Source: a virus. Taken from it: a stretch of DNA of 34,724 nt. The first letter of the stretch is position 1. Each line of letters opens with the position of its first letter. Location of the stretch: positions 1 to 34,724 of IMG/VR virus record IMGVR_UViG_3300025645_000218. The stretch is one strand, 5' to 3'. Shown one piece after another: positions 7,297-15,024 of this stretch. The notes under the pieces are model-generated. The model did no database searches, had not been told where the DNA came from, and saw nothing but the letters and a program-made list of their open reading frames with translations. Both the position numbers and the translations under genes were made by a program.

Positions 7297-7324
7297 GTAA
7301 GTGCCTGATTTTCAAGGATCCCCA

Positions 7325-7613
7325 GTTACAGAGTTACAGAGTGAAAAAGTTTTTTTTTGACTCTGTAACCGTCTGAAAGCCTTTAGCACCAACCAATACA
7401 GTAAAAAAGGTTACAGAGTTACAGAGTTTATAGTATTTACCTAGAGAAAAAGGTTTTCACTATATTTTGCAGTTACACTTTTACACACACATATATATAT
7501 AGGGTTTAAAGATGCTAATTTTTGCCCCACTCTGTAACCGAAGCCCTAAACCCCGTGGTAGTAGGGGTTTCAGCGGTTACAGAGTTCTATTTTCAGGCCT
7601 TTGACTCTGTAAC
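7325..7613. other. Iteron-like region: eight GTTACAGAGT sites, candidate replication origin or operator cluster
   Basis: GTTACAGAGT occurs forward at 7325-7334, 7333-7342, 7410-7419, 7418-7427 and 7576-7585 and in reverse (ACTCTGTAAC) at 7360-7369, 7529-7538 and 7604-7613. The two forward doublets overlap by two bases and form an 8 bp period. Forward/reverse pairs at 7333/7360 and 7576/7604 have spacers of 17 and 18 bases. A T-run (7350-7358), an AT stretch (7490-7501) and a hairpin at 7548-7570 lie among them. Repeats plus AT-rich DNA beside a primase-helicase fit a replication origin. Alternatively they are repressor sites, because one copy lies inside the candidate promoter of the next gene. 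Apart from these elements I see no gene in 7246-7649. Confidence 0.65.
7548..7570. other. Stable hairpin inside the iteron region
   Basis: AAACCCC (7548-7554) pairs perfectly with GGGGTTT (7564-7570) around a nine-base loop GTGGTAGTA, and CT/CAG flanks extend it with a bulge. No T-run follows, so it is not a terminator. It could be a cruciform or a single-strand initiation structure. Confidence 0.5.
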
Positions 7614-7629
7614 CCGAGAATTACCTTAA
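7600..7629 (+). promoter_or_regulatory. Candidate Bacteroidota-type promoter for the packaging operon
   Basis: TTTG at 7600-7603 and TACCTTAA at 7622-7629, separated by 18 bases, approximate the Bacteroidota -33 (TTTG) and -7 (TAnnTTTG) elements. One reverse copy of the iteron (7604-7613) fills the start of the spacer, where a bound protein would block transcription. Confidence 0.4.
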
Positions 7630-7649
7630 AAAAGTATTATATTCACATT

Positions 7650-8006
7650 ATGGAAAAAAGCGAAGCAAAACACCAGGCAGAAGTTGTACTATGGTTTTGG
7701 AATACCTACAAAGAATTTAGAGGACTACTCTACCACAATTTTAGTAACCCCAGAAATAAAGTTAACGGCGCTCAACTTTTAGCTTTAGGACTTGTTAAGG
7801 GCAACCCGGACCTTACCCTAGCCTTACCTCGTGGCGACTTTGGAGCGCTTTATATTGAAATGAAGAAACCAGGCGAAAAGCCGAGAAACTCACAATTAAA
7901 GCAGATGGACCGACTAAAAGCCGCTGGTAATTGCGTAGAATGGGCCGACAATTCGGAACAGGCTATAGAATTAATTAAAAAATACCTATCTTTAATAAAA
8001 ATGTAA
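7650..8006 (+). CDS. VRR-NUC domain nuclease
   Basis: This 118-residue protein is a stand-alone VRR-NUC nuclease, a small PD-(D/E)XK fold found in phages. The family signature is visible as KGNPDLTLALPRGDFGALYIEMKKP in pieces: NPDL with the metal-binding Asp, then IEMKKP with the Glu-x-Lys catalytic pair, then a conserved Gln (SQLKQMDRL) and a closing G-x-x-V-E-W strand. An SEAKHQAEVV helix begins the domain, matching the usual E-x-x-x-Q opening. Such proteins are proposed to act as structure-specific or Holliday-junction nucleases. It is the first gene after the origin-like region and precedes the terminase genes, so processing of replicated concatemers before packaging is plausible but unproven. 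Confidence 0.85.
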   Translation: MEKSEAKHQAEVVLWFWNTYKEFRGLLYHNFSNPRNKVNGAQLLALGLVKGNPDLTLALPRGDFGALYIEMKKPGEKPRNSQLKQMDRLKAAGNCVEWADNSEQAIELIKKYLSLIKM

Positions 8007-8007
8007 A

Positions 8008-8190
8008 ATGCCTATTTTTGACTATTCATGTGATAATTGCGGCGGCGTAAAGCTGGACGAGTTAGTAAGAAACCCGGACGAGGTTATAAGCTGCGAGGAC
8101 TGCGGCGAGGTAATGACTAAAGGGATAGGGGCGCCCGCTTTACTAGGTTTTGATAGTAACGGGACGAGTAAAAGCGTTAGCCGCTCTTAA
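8008..8190 (+). CDS. FmdB-like zinc-ribbon protein
   Basis: This 60-residue protein resembles FmdB-type putative regulatory zinc ribbons: it begins MPIFDYSCDNCG and has a second pair CEDCG, giving a C-x2-C ... C-x2-C metal site. A short glycine-rich end (GIGAPALLGFDSNGTS) follows. It begins one base after the nuclease stop, so the two are probably co-translated. Phages often carry such small zinc ribbons near packaging genes; the partner and role are unknown. Confidence 0.75.
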   Translation: MPIFDYSCDNCGGVKLDELVRNPDEVISCEDCGEVMTKGIGAPALLGFDSNGTSKSVSRS

Positions 8191-8300
8191 ACGTTGTGGC
8201 CTATAGTAATGTCTATGTCTGGGAAATCTTCTAGCATGAGATAAAGATAAAAGTTTTATAGGCGTTAAAAAATGGTTTTAGACATATAAAATTATGACTT

Positions 8301-8693
8301 ATGGCAGATAAAATAAAGTTAACAGATAAGCAAAAGAGATTTTGTCAAGAGTACGTTATAGACTTTAACGGAACGAGGGCGGCAGAGGCGGCTGGATATT
8401 CTAAAAAGACCGCAAGAGCCACGGCTTACGAAACCCTCACAAAACAATACATACAGGACGAAATTAGAAAATTGACTAAGAAAACAACCGATAAATTAGA
8501 GGTTTCGGCCGAGCGGGTTGTTGCTGAATTAGCTAAAATGGGCCTTACCTATAAGGACAAACTAGGAGACTTTACACTAGATAGTAGCCACAAATTAAAG
8601 GCCCTGGAAATGTTAGCGCGTCATACGGGAGCATTTAACAACGACGAAAGCGGCAAAGCTACTATTAAGGTTAAATTTGGAGGTAACAAGTAG
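8301..8693 (+). CDS. terS: Terminase small subunit
   Basis: This 130-residue protein matches the Terminase_2 type of small terminase, which recognises phage DNA and hands it to the large subunit for packaging. The N-terminal helix-turn-helix region LTDKQKRFCQEYVIDFNGTR, AAEAAGYSKKTARATAYETL is highly typical. A coiled helical centre (about 50-80) supports ring formation, and the C-terminal portion (ALEMLARHTGAFNNDE) is also family-like. The large subunit starts directly after the stop codon. The preceding 110 bases hold no gene I can support and may contain the promoter. Confidence 0.92.
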   Translation: MADKIKLTDKQKRFCQEYVIDFNGTRAAEAAGYSKKTARATAYETLTKQYIQDEIRKLTKKTTDKLEVSAERVVAELAKMGLTYKDKLGDFTLDSSHKLKALEMLARHTGAFNNDESGKATIKVKFGGNK

Positions 8694-10157
8694 ATGGCTA
8701 TAGAGGTAGAGTTTCCCGCCTGGTCCGAAATGGTTAACCCTCCTTTTGCTGGTCTACTAGATAATAAGGACCGCTACATTTTGATGTGGGGCGGCAGAGG
8801 GTCCGGTAAGACCGATAGCACACAAAAAAAAATAATTGTTAGGATGCTAACGGCTAATTACTTCAAGGGTATTTTAGTGCGTAAAGTTTACGACACGATT
8901 AAAGAGAGCCAGTACGAAGGGATTAAGAACGAAATATATAGCATGGGCCTAGAGTCTTTGTTTAAGTTTACGGTTAGCCCTTTGTCCATTGCTTGTATAA
9001 ATGGCAACAGAGTTATAGCTAGGGGCCTAGATAAGGCCGAAAAAATAAAAGGAGTTGACAACCCTACTTTTGTCTGGTATGAGGAGGGCAACGATATGAC
9101 AGAGGAGGACTTTAACACCGTTACAACAACGGTAAGGAGTAATAAAGCGGACTATTTACAGGAAATATTTAGCTTTAACCCAGAGGCAGAAACGCCTAAT
9201 TTTAACGATTTTTGGATATACAAAAAGTTTTTTAGCCATACAAACGAGAAAAATTTTCGCTCTACTATATCGGTAGAGGTAGAAATTAAAGGACTTAAAA
9301 AGGTAGTAGACTACTCTTACACGTCAATACATAGCACGTACAAAGATAATCCTCACTTACCCCCGGTAACTAAGGCTACCTACGAAGATTTTAAACGTAC
9401 TAGCCCCTATTACTATAAGGTCTACACATTGGGACTATGGGGTAATAAAGAGGTGGGCAATAGGTTTTATAAAACCTTTGAAATGAGCCACGTAGATAAA
9501 ACGGCTTACTGTTCATGGCTGCCGCTACATATTTCGTTAGATGAAAACGTTAACCCGTATTTAACTATGACAATACACCAGGCCGAGACGCTGGAAGGGG
9601 TAACGGAAATTCGACAAATAGCCGAAATATGTCTACCAAATCCTAGAAATACACTACGAACAACCTGCGAGGAGTTTAGCAAGCAATTCGCAGAGCATAA
9701 GGAGGGGCTTTATATTTACGGCGATAGGACCAGTAAAAAACAGGACACTAAGCTAGAGAAGGGCGAAAACTTCTTTACTTTAGCTAGTAATTACCTTGCT
9801 AAGTTTAGACCTAGCGAGCGGTTACCTACTAGAAACCCAGGAGTAAAAAGCCGGGGCGAGTTTATTAATCAAATATTTGCCGGAAATATTAAGGATGCTA
9901 AAATAGTAATAGGCGAGGATTGCACTAACTCAGTAGCGGACTACTTATATTTAAAAGAGGCGGCGGACGGCTTAAAATTCAAAGAAAAGACGACCGACAA
10001 AGCCAGCAAGGTAAGATTTGAGAAATACGGACATTGCTCCGACGCTAACGACTATCTTTACTGCGAGATATTTCGCCCACAATTTGACCGCTTTATTAGG
10101 GGCGGTATTATAAAAAAGCCTATATTTGGTAGTAGAAAACCTAAAAAGCGCTTTTAA
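8694..10157 (+). CDS. terL: Terminase large subunit
   Basis: This 487-residue protein is the packaging motor and nuclease. The ATPase domain has Walker A GGRGSGKT at 33-40 and a Walker B-like FVWYEEGNDM with the catalytic acidic pair E130/E131. The nuclease domain is C-terminal: IYGDRTSKKQDTK supplies the first metal-binding Asp, and ANDYLYCEIF lies near the end. The fold resembles PBSX/Terminase_3-type enzymes. It powers DNA translocation through the portal encoded just downstream and makes the terminal cut. Whether it cuts headful or at cos cannot be settled from sequence. Confidence 0.95.
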   Translation: MAIEVEFPAWSEMVNPPFAGLLDNKDRYILMWGGRGSGKTDSTQKKIIVRMLTANYFKGILVRKVYDTIKESQYEGIKNEIYSMGLESLFKFTVSPLSIACINGNRVIARGLDKAEKIKGVDNPTFVWYEEGNDMTEEDFNTVTTTVRSNKADYLQEIFSFNPEAETPNFNDFWIYKKFFSHTNEKNFRSTISVEVEIKGLKKVVDYSYTSIHSTYKDNPHLPPVTKATYEDFKRTSPYYYKVYTLGLWGNKEVGNRFYKTFEMSHVDKTAYCSWLPLHISLDENVNPYLTMTIHQAETLEGVTEIRQIAEICLPNPRNTLRTTCEEFSKQFAEHKEGLYIYGDRTSKKQDTKLEKGENFFTLASNYLAKFRPSERLPTRNPGVKSRGEFINQIFAGNIKDAKIVIGEDCTNSVADYLYLKEAADGLKFKEKTTDKASKVRFEKYGHCSDANDYLYCEIFRPQFDRFIRGGIIKKPIFGSRKPKKRF

Positions 10158-10160
10158 AAC

Positions 10161-10580
10161 ATGGCTTTTATTGATAAAACGGACCTTTTAAGGTATATAG
10201 ACGAGTCTACTATTGACCAGTTAACAGACAATAACGACGCGCTAGTAGTTGAAGCAATTAAGGACGCAGAGGAGCGAATTACTGAGAAGATAAGCCAGAG
10301 GGTAGACACGGTTAGCGAACTATCTAAGATAGACCCGGACCGCAATAGGTCCCTTTTAAAACATTGCATTAACTTATCAATATATTACTTATTCGAGCGC
10401 CTTTATACTGACGTACTGCCGGAAGGTAGAGTACAAGGTATGGAGACGGCCGAGAAGTGGCTAGAGGACGTTTACGGGGGCAAAATTAACGTTTCGTTGG
10501 ATAAGAACGACGAAGAAAACCAGCAAGGATGGCCTTTGAGGTGGGGGTCTAATCAAAAAAAAGGCTCACAAAATTACTAA
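10161..10580 (+). CDS. Mu gp36-like protein (DUF1320)
   Basis: This 139-residue protein resembles the DUF1320/gp36 family of Mu-like phages, thought to be a head-tail connector component. The typical layout is present: MAFIDKTDLLRYIDE at the start, a helical AIKDAEERITEKISQR segment, then LLKHCINLSIYYLFERL and a tail with a GWPLRWG-type end. It sits between the large terminase and the portal, a position different from Mu itself, where gp36 follows the capsid gene. Confidence 0.75.
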   Translation: MAFIDKTDLLRYIDESTIDQLTDNNDALVVEAIKDAEERITEKISQRVDTVSELSKIDPDRNRSLLKHCINLSIYYLFERLYTDVLPEGRVQGMETAEKWLEDVYGGKINVSLDKNDEENQQGWPLRWGSNQKKGSQNY

Positions 10581-10583
10581 GCT

Positions 10584-12650
10584 ATGAGTATTTTAGATAA
10601 GATTACAAATATTTTTAAGGACACTAAAGAGCCGGTAAAAAAAGCGCCTAACCTTAAAAAAAAGACGATAAAGCAACAGGTTTACAGGTTTAATCAAGAG
10701 CTGGACAACTGGAAACAGGGGATAGATGCCTTTGAAGACCCTTTTAATAGCACTACAATAGATTTAATACGAGTATATAACGACATCGTAATAGATGCTC
10801 ACTTAACGGCTACTATAGAGGCTAGGATAAGCCGGACCTCCTCTAAAGACTTTAAAGTAATAGACGAAAAGGGCGACGAAATAGAGGACGAAAGTAATAT
10901 ATTTGCCTCTGAGTGGTTTAGGGATTTTATTAAATTGGCTTTAGAGTCTAAGTTTTACGGCTATAGCCTTATAACTTTCGGAGACAGACAAGGTAAATTC
11001 TTTGAAGGCGTAGACGTTTTTAATAGAGAATATGTTTACCCACAAAAGGCAGCGGTTAGAAAATCGCCATACGACACGACGGAACTAATGCCTATTAATA
11101 AAAACCCTTTTTTAGGTTGGTCTATAGGGGTAGGAAAGTCTAACGACATGGGCTTATTAATGAAGGCGGCCCCGTTAATTATCTTTAAAAAGACGGCTTT
11201 AGGCTCCTGGACTGAGTTCGCGGAGCTTTTCGGCACTCCTTTTAGATTTGGAAAGACTAACGTAACAGACGAGACTTTACGTGATAATATGTACGATATG
11301 CTGGACAACATGGGCCGCAACGCTTTTGGAGTCTTTGACGAGGGGGATAGTTTAGAGTTTATTAGGGATAATAAAACCGACTCGCACAACGTTTACAATG
11401 AGTTAATAGAACGAACTAATAGCGAGATAAGCAAATTAATTTTAGGCTCTACTATGACTATGGACGACGGGAGCAGTCGCTCACAGTCTGAGGTTCACGA
11501 AAGAACAAGCGGCGCTATAAATAAAGAGGACGCGTTTTTTATTACGGATTTAGTTAATAATAAACTTATACCATTTTTAAACACTTACCACGATTTTAAT
11601 ATAACGGGAGTTTGGACGTTTGACGACAAAGAGAACACTACAAAAGAGCAGCAGTTTAAAATAGACATAGAGCTAGTAAAAAACGGCTTTAATGTACCTA
11701 AAGAGTATTTTAGCACTACTTACGGCACGCCAATAGACGAACCTATAGAAGTAGAGGAGACAAAAGAACCAGCGGACGTAGAAAACGCATTAAAAAAAAA
11801 ACTCTTTTCACTAGAGAATTACGAGACTTTCACGGGCTTAAATAGCTGCGAGGTATGTAATACTATAGATTTAAGCGACACACCGCCCCAGGAATGGGAC
11901 GACGATTTTATAGACCAGATTATAGCGGGGGTACATACCGGCCTATACACGCTTGAAAAACTACCAAAGGCTTTATATTTAGAAACTGCGGACCGCTTAG
12001 TAAAATCTATGCTAGACGGAATAGCAGAGTCTAAGGTAATACCGGAAATAGCCAACCCCGACTTTATTAGGGCTTTGCGTAATAATGCCTACGTATTTAG
12101 CGGGGCTAAAACCTTCCAGGAGGTAAGAACAATGTCGGACTTTTTAGTAGATGAAAACGGCAACTTTAGGAGCTTTGCAGACTTTAAGAAAAAGGCGGCG
12201 GCTACTTTTGACCAATTCAATAAAAACTGGCTACGTACCGAAATGACACAGGCCCACAATACGGCAGAGGCGGCGGCTAAGTGGCAGCAATTTGAAAAAG
12301 AAAAAGAGGTATTCCCTATGCTGAGGTATGACACGGCAGGAGACGAGCGGGTAAGGTCCTCACACAAAGCACTAGACGGAGTAATTAAACCAGTAGACGA
12401 CCCTTTCTGGAACACTCACGCGGTACCGAATGGCTGGAATTGCCGTTGTGAAATATTGCAAGAGTCTGAGGCGGTAGCTACTCCGGACGGAGACATAACA
12501 CTACCCGACGACATACCGGAGAGTATGCAATTTAACCCAGGAAAGCAAAAGGTTTTGTTTAGTCCTGAGCATTCATACTTCCAAGTCGGCCCACAATTTG
12601 AGGACCTAATGCAGGACAATTTTAATTTACCGGAGCCGCCTAATGCCTAA
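10584..12650 (+). CDS. Portal protein (DUF935, Mu gp29-like) fused to a Mu F-like minor head domain
   Basis: This 688-residue protein combines two functions. Residues 1 to about 390 match the DUF935 portal family: FNSTTIDLIRVYNDIVIDAHL near 55, HLTATIEARISRTSSKDF, and a long helical wing. Residues about 490-640 match Mu gpF/SPP1 gp7 minor head proteins: NWLRTEMTQAHNTAEAAA, then DERVRSSHKALDG and the diagnostic NGWNCRCEI. In Mu these are separate genes (gp29 and gp30). The portal forms the ring through which DNA enters, and the F-like part is a minor head component. A CEVCNTI stretch near 420-425 lies in the linker. No frameshift is visible at the junction, so the fusion looks genuine. Confidence 0.88.
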   Translation: MSILDKITNIFKDTKEPVKKAPNLKKKTIKQQVYRFNQELDNWKQGIDAFEDPFNSTTIDLIRVYNDIVIDAHLTATIEARISRTSSKDFKVIDEKGDEIEDESNIFASEWFRDFIKLALESKFYGYSLITFGDRQGKFFEGVDVFNREYVYPQKAAVRKSPYDTTELMPINKNPFLGWSIGVGKSNDMGLLMKAAPLIIFKKTALGSWTEFAELFGTPFRFGKTNVTDETLRDNMYDMLDNMGRNAFGVFDEGDSLEFIRDNKTDSHNVYNELIERTNSEISKLILGSTMTMDDGSSRSQSEVHERTSGAINKEDAFFITDLVNNKLIPFLNTYHDFNITGVWTFDDKENTTKEQQFKIDIELVKNGFNVPKEYFSTTYGTPIDEPIEVEETKEPADVENALKKKLFSLENYETFTGLNSCEVCNTIDLSDTPPQEWDDDFIDQIIAGVHTGLYTLEKLPKALYLETADRLVKSMLDGIAESKVIPEIANPDFIRALRNNAYVFSGAKTFQEVRTMSDFLVDENGNFRSFADFKKKAAATFDQFNKNWLRTEMTQAHNTAEAAAKWQQFEKEKEVFPMLRYDTAGDERVRSSHKALDGVIKPVDDPFWNTHAVPNGWNCRCEILQESEAVATPDGDITLPDDIPESMQFNPGKQKVLFSPEHSYFQVGPQFEDLMQDNFNLPEPPNA

Positions 12651-13086
12651 AAAAAATAAACTTTCGCCACAATTAGAGGCCGCGCAAAAGAAGTTTAAGG
12701 CTAACGCTAAGATAATACTAGCTCAAGCGGCTAACGAGGCGGTTAACCATTTTAAAGCTAACTTTAAGCTGGGCGGGTTTATGGACAGGAGCCTGGAAAA
12801 GTGGAAGCCTAGAAAAAATAACAAAGATAAGGGCAGGGGTATATTAATAGGTAAAGGCTCCGGGCGTTTAAAGCGTTCTATAAAACGTTCAAGCCTTAGC
12901 GCTACTAGGACCATTATAGGAGTAAGCGGGACGCCTACAAAATACGCAAGCGTCCATAATTTCGGCCTTCGTGCTGGTAGAGGTAAAGGTTTTATTATGC
13001 CTAAGCGTCAATTTATGGGCGAAAGTAAGGTATTAAGTAAAAAAATAAGTAGACTAATAGAGCGGAGGCTAAAAAAAATACTTTAA
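12643..13086 (+). CDS. Virion morphogenesis protein (Mu gpG / P2 gpS-like tail completion)
   Basis: This 147-residue basic protein fits the phage virion morphogenesis family (Mu G, P2 S). Diagnostic features are the central W-KPRKN segment, IGKGSGRLKRSIK, a GVSGTPTKYASVHNFG strand pair, and the C-terminal RQFMGESKVL motif. The family acts in head-tail joining. The start lies inside the end of the portal-fusion gene with an 8-base overlap, so it is translationally coupled. Confidence 0.82.
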   Translation: MPKKNKLSPQLEAAQKKFKANAKIILAQAANEAVNHFKANFKLGGFMDRSLEKWKPRKNNKDKGRGILIGKGSGRLKRSIKRSSLSATRTIIGVSGTPTKYASVHNFGLRAGRGKGFIMPKRQFMGESKVLSKKISRLIERRLKKIL

Positions 13087-13095
13087 TTTTAGGCT

Positions 13096-13644
13096 ATGCA
13101 AAGGGTATTAATAGAGGGAATTTTAGCGAGAATAGCGGCAGAGCTGCCACAATTTAAAACCGTGGACCTATACAACGACCAATTTACAAAGCAGGACACA
13201 GGGGTAATAGATTCTTTTGCATTTCCGGCGCTTTTCATATCGTTTCCAGACGGGGCAGAGTATAAAAATTTTACCGCTGGAGTACAACAAAGCGAAGATG
13301 TAACGGTACGCTTTTACATAGCGGACCAATTAACAAAAAGCCGGCTATCTATAAGCAAAACGGTTTTAGAGGTTTTAGATTTAAAACAAACGGTTTTCTC
13401 TAAGTTTCAAGGCTGGAGCGATACCGGGATTAAAACTTTTAGCCGTATATTTGAGGAGACGGACGAGGACCGAACAAATTACTATGTGTTTGTGCAGGAT
13501 TATAAAGCGGGAGTAATTGACGCTAGTAAATATACAGACCAGGGGACGCCTGTAACGTTAACTTTTAACTTAACGCCAGAGGTAATAATTAACCCTTTAA
13601 CGGACGACGATATAAGGACCGCTAAAGACGTAAACGACAACTAA
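13096..13644 (+). CDS. Probable neck or tail-terminator protein
   Basis: This 182-residue protein is not clearly recognisable. It begins with a helix (MQRVLIEGILARIAAELP), then has several strands (FAFPALFISF, DVTVRFYIAD), a helical segment (KSRLSISKTVLEVLDL) and a strand-rich end. This alpha-beta layout and its place between the gpG-like gene and the baseplate gene fit a tail terminator or gp37-like neck protein. It starts 9 bases after the gpG-like gene. The assignment is by position and rough architecture only. Confidence 0.5.
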   Translation: MQRVLIEGILARIAAELPQFKTVDLYNDQFTKQDTGVIDSFAFPALFISFPDGAEYKNFTAGVQQSEDVTVRFYIADQLTKSRLSISKTVLEVLDLKQTVFSKFQGWSDTGIKTFSRIFEETDEDRTNYYVFVQDYKAGVIDASKYTDQGTPVTLTFNLTPEVIINPLTDDDIRTAKDVNDN

Positions 13645-13648
13645 AAAA

Positions 13649-14518
13649 ATGGCTAGGACTATCCAACAAATACAAAACGAAATTATAGCAGCAGTACAAG
13701 CGGACCCGACTTTAAGCGGGCTTACTAGTATTTCTGCGGTGGCTTTTTGGCGGCTAATCACTAGAGTAGTAGCCGAGGCTATAGAAACAGAGGAGCAGCT
13801 AAACGACTTACTTAGGTTAGAACTAGAGCAAATAGCTAGAGAGGCGGTTCCTGGGACGGCGGACTGGCTACAAAAAAGGGTTTTAGAGTTTCAATATGAC
13901 GCTTTAAGCCCACAAGTAGTGCAAGTAGTAGACGGCAAAGTAACTTATCCGGTAGTAGATGCGTCTTTAAGGATAGTTACCAGAGCGGCAGTAAAAGAAC
14001 AATCTAACGGGCGGGTACTTGTAAAGGCGGCAAAAGACGACGGCTCGGGGGGTATTATACCGTTAACGGCTCCAGAAATAAGCGCCTTAGAGGGGTATTT
14101 ATCCCGTTTAGGTTTTGTAGGTATTCCTATAGATACCTCTAGTTTAAATGCGGACAGAGTGGCTATTTCAGTAGGAGAAATTTATTATTTTAAACAATAT
14201 AACCCGGTAACAGTAAAGGCTAATATAATAACCGCTTTAAATGAGTATTTAAAAAATATTTCAGTTGATAATTTTAGCGGCATAATAGTTAGGGCTGATT
14301 TTATAGACACTATACAAGCAGTTGAGGGGGTAAGCGGTTTAAATTCTCAATTCTTTTTAATTACCTCTAGGAAAGCTACCGAGGCGGTTAATACAAACCC
14401 TATTATACAAGTTCAAAAAGAGGCCGCGGCCGGTTACGCCACAGAGGAGGACACTCCAGGTTTTACTTTTGACGATATTATAGTAATGACACCTAGCGAC
14501 CAAACGCCGAATATATAA
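13649..14518 (+). CDS. Baseplate J-like protein (Mu gp47 / P2 J family)
   Basis: This 289-residue protein matches baseplate J-like proteins, which form the wedges of contractile-tail baseplates. Typical features are the N-terminal helices ending LQKRVLEFQYD, the strand DASLRIVTRAAV, and the family-like VKANIITALNEYLKN, IIVRADFIDTIQAVEGV, VSGLNS series near 195-240. It is shorter than many family members, and the usual central insertion is reduced. It is followed without a gap by the next baseplate gene. Confidence 0.82.
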   Translation: MARTIQQIQNEIIAAVQADPTLSGLTSISAVAFWRLITRVVAEAIETEEQLNDLLRLELEQIAREAVPGTADWLQKRVLEFQYDALSPQVVQVVDGKVTYPVVDASLRIVTRAAVKEQSNGRVLVKAAKDDGSGGIIPLTAPEISALEGYLSRLGFVGIPIDTSSLNADRVAISVGEIYYFKQYNPVTVKANIITALNEYLKNISVDNFSGIIVRADFIDTIQAVEGVSGLNSQFFLITSRKATEAVNTNPIIQVQKEAAAGYATEEDTPGFTFDDIIVMTPSDQTPNI

Positions 14519-14519
14519 G

Positions 14520-15020
14520 ATGAGTATTTATAATATAAATTTCGCGGACTTTGTTATAGATTATTTACCCCCCGACAAAAGGGAGCCGGTAAATAAGTCT
14601 TTTATAACGGCGCTATTAGCTCCCGTTCAAACTTTACATAACGATACTTTTTTTACGTTCAAGCCTTTAATAGAGGAGCAAACTAAGCATAACGGGCAGC
14701 GTATTTTAATGGAGTCTATTTTAAACGACACTTTTGGAGTAACGGCGGCGCCTCTTATTTATATAGATAATTCCGGGGACAATATAACCCCTTTAGATTT
14801 GTTTAATGAGAGCGAAGGTTTCGCGCCTTTATTTCTTTTTAACGAGAGCGAGGCGGAGCCTCCTACTTATTTTTATAACGAGTCGGAGGTTACTAATAAT
14901 AGAGAATTTATAGTTTACGTACCTACGGCGGTTTATGCTGCGGTAGGCGAACCAGCAATTAAAACAGAGGTAGACAGGTTAAGGCCTTACTCTACATTTT
15001 ATACAATAATTCAATACTAA
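14520..15020 (+). CDS. Probable baseplate protein (Mu gp48 position), with internal FNESE repeats
   Basis: This 166-residue protein directly follows the J-like gene, the place of Mu gp48/P2 I. The N-terminal half (INFADFVIDYLPPDKRE, APVQTLHNDTFFTF, NGQRILMESILNDTFGV) resembles baseplate proteins of Bacteroidota phages by general pattern only. The middle holds three spaced copies of (L/Y)FNESE or FYNESE at about 97-122, a small internal repeat. The C-terminal part ends in strands (EFIVYVPTAV, PYSTFYTIIQY). Function is inferred from position. Confidence 0.55.
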   Translation: MSIYNINFADFVIDYLPPDKREPVNKSFITALLAPVQTLHNDTFFTFKPLIEEQTKHNGQRILMESILNDTFGVTAAPLIYIDNSGDNITPLDLFNESEGFAPLFLFNESEAEPPTYFYNESEVTNNREFIVYVPTAVYAAVGEPAIKTEVDRLRPYSTFYTIIQY

Positions 15021-15024
15021 AGTA

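Noticed and set aside
7325-7613. CRISPR-like repeats in the non-coding region
   Set aside because: The repeats are 10 bp, irregularly spaced and in both orientations, which fits iterons or operators.
8191-8300. Minus-strand short frame (MLEDFPDIDITIGHNV) before the small terminase
   Set aside because: Only 16 codons, with no leader or overlap to support it; likely chance.
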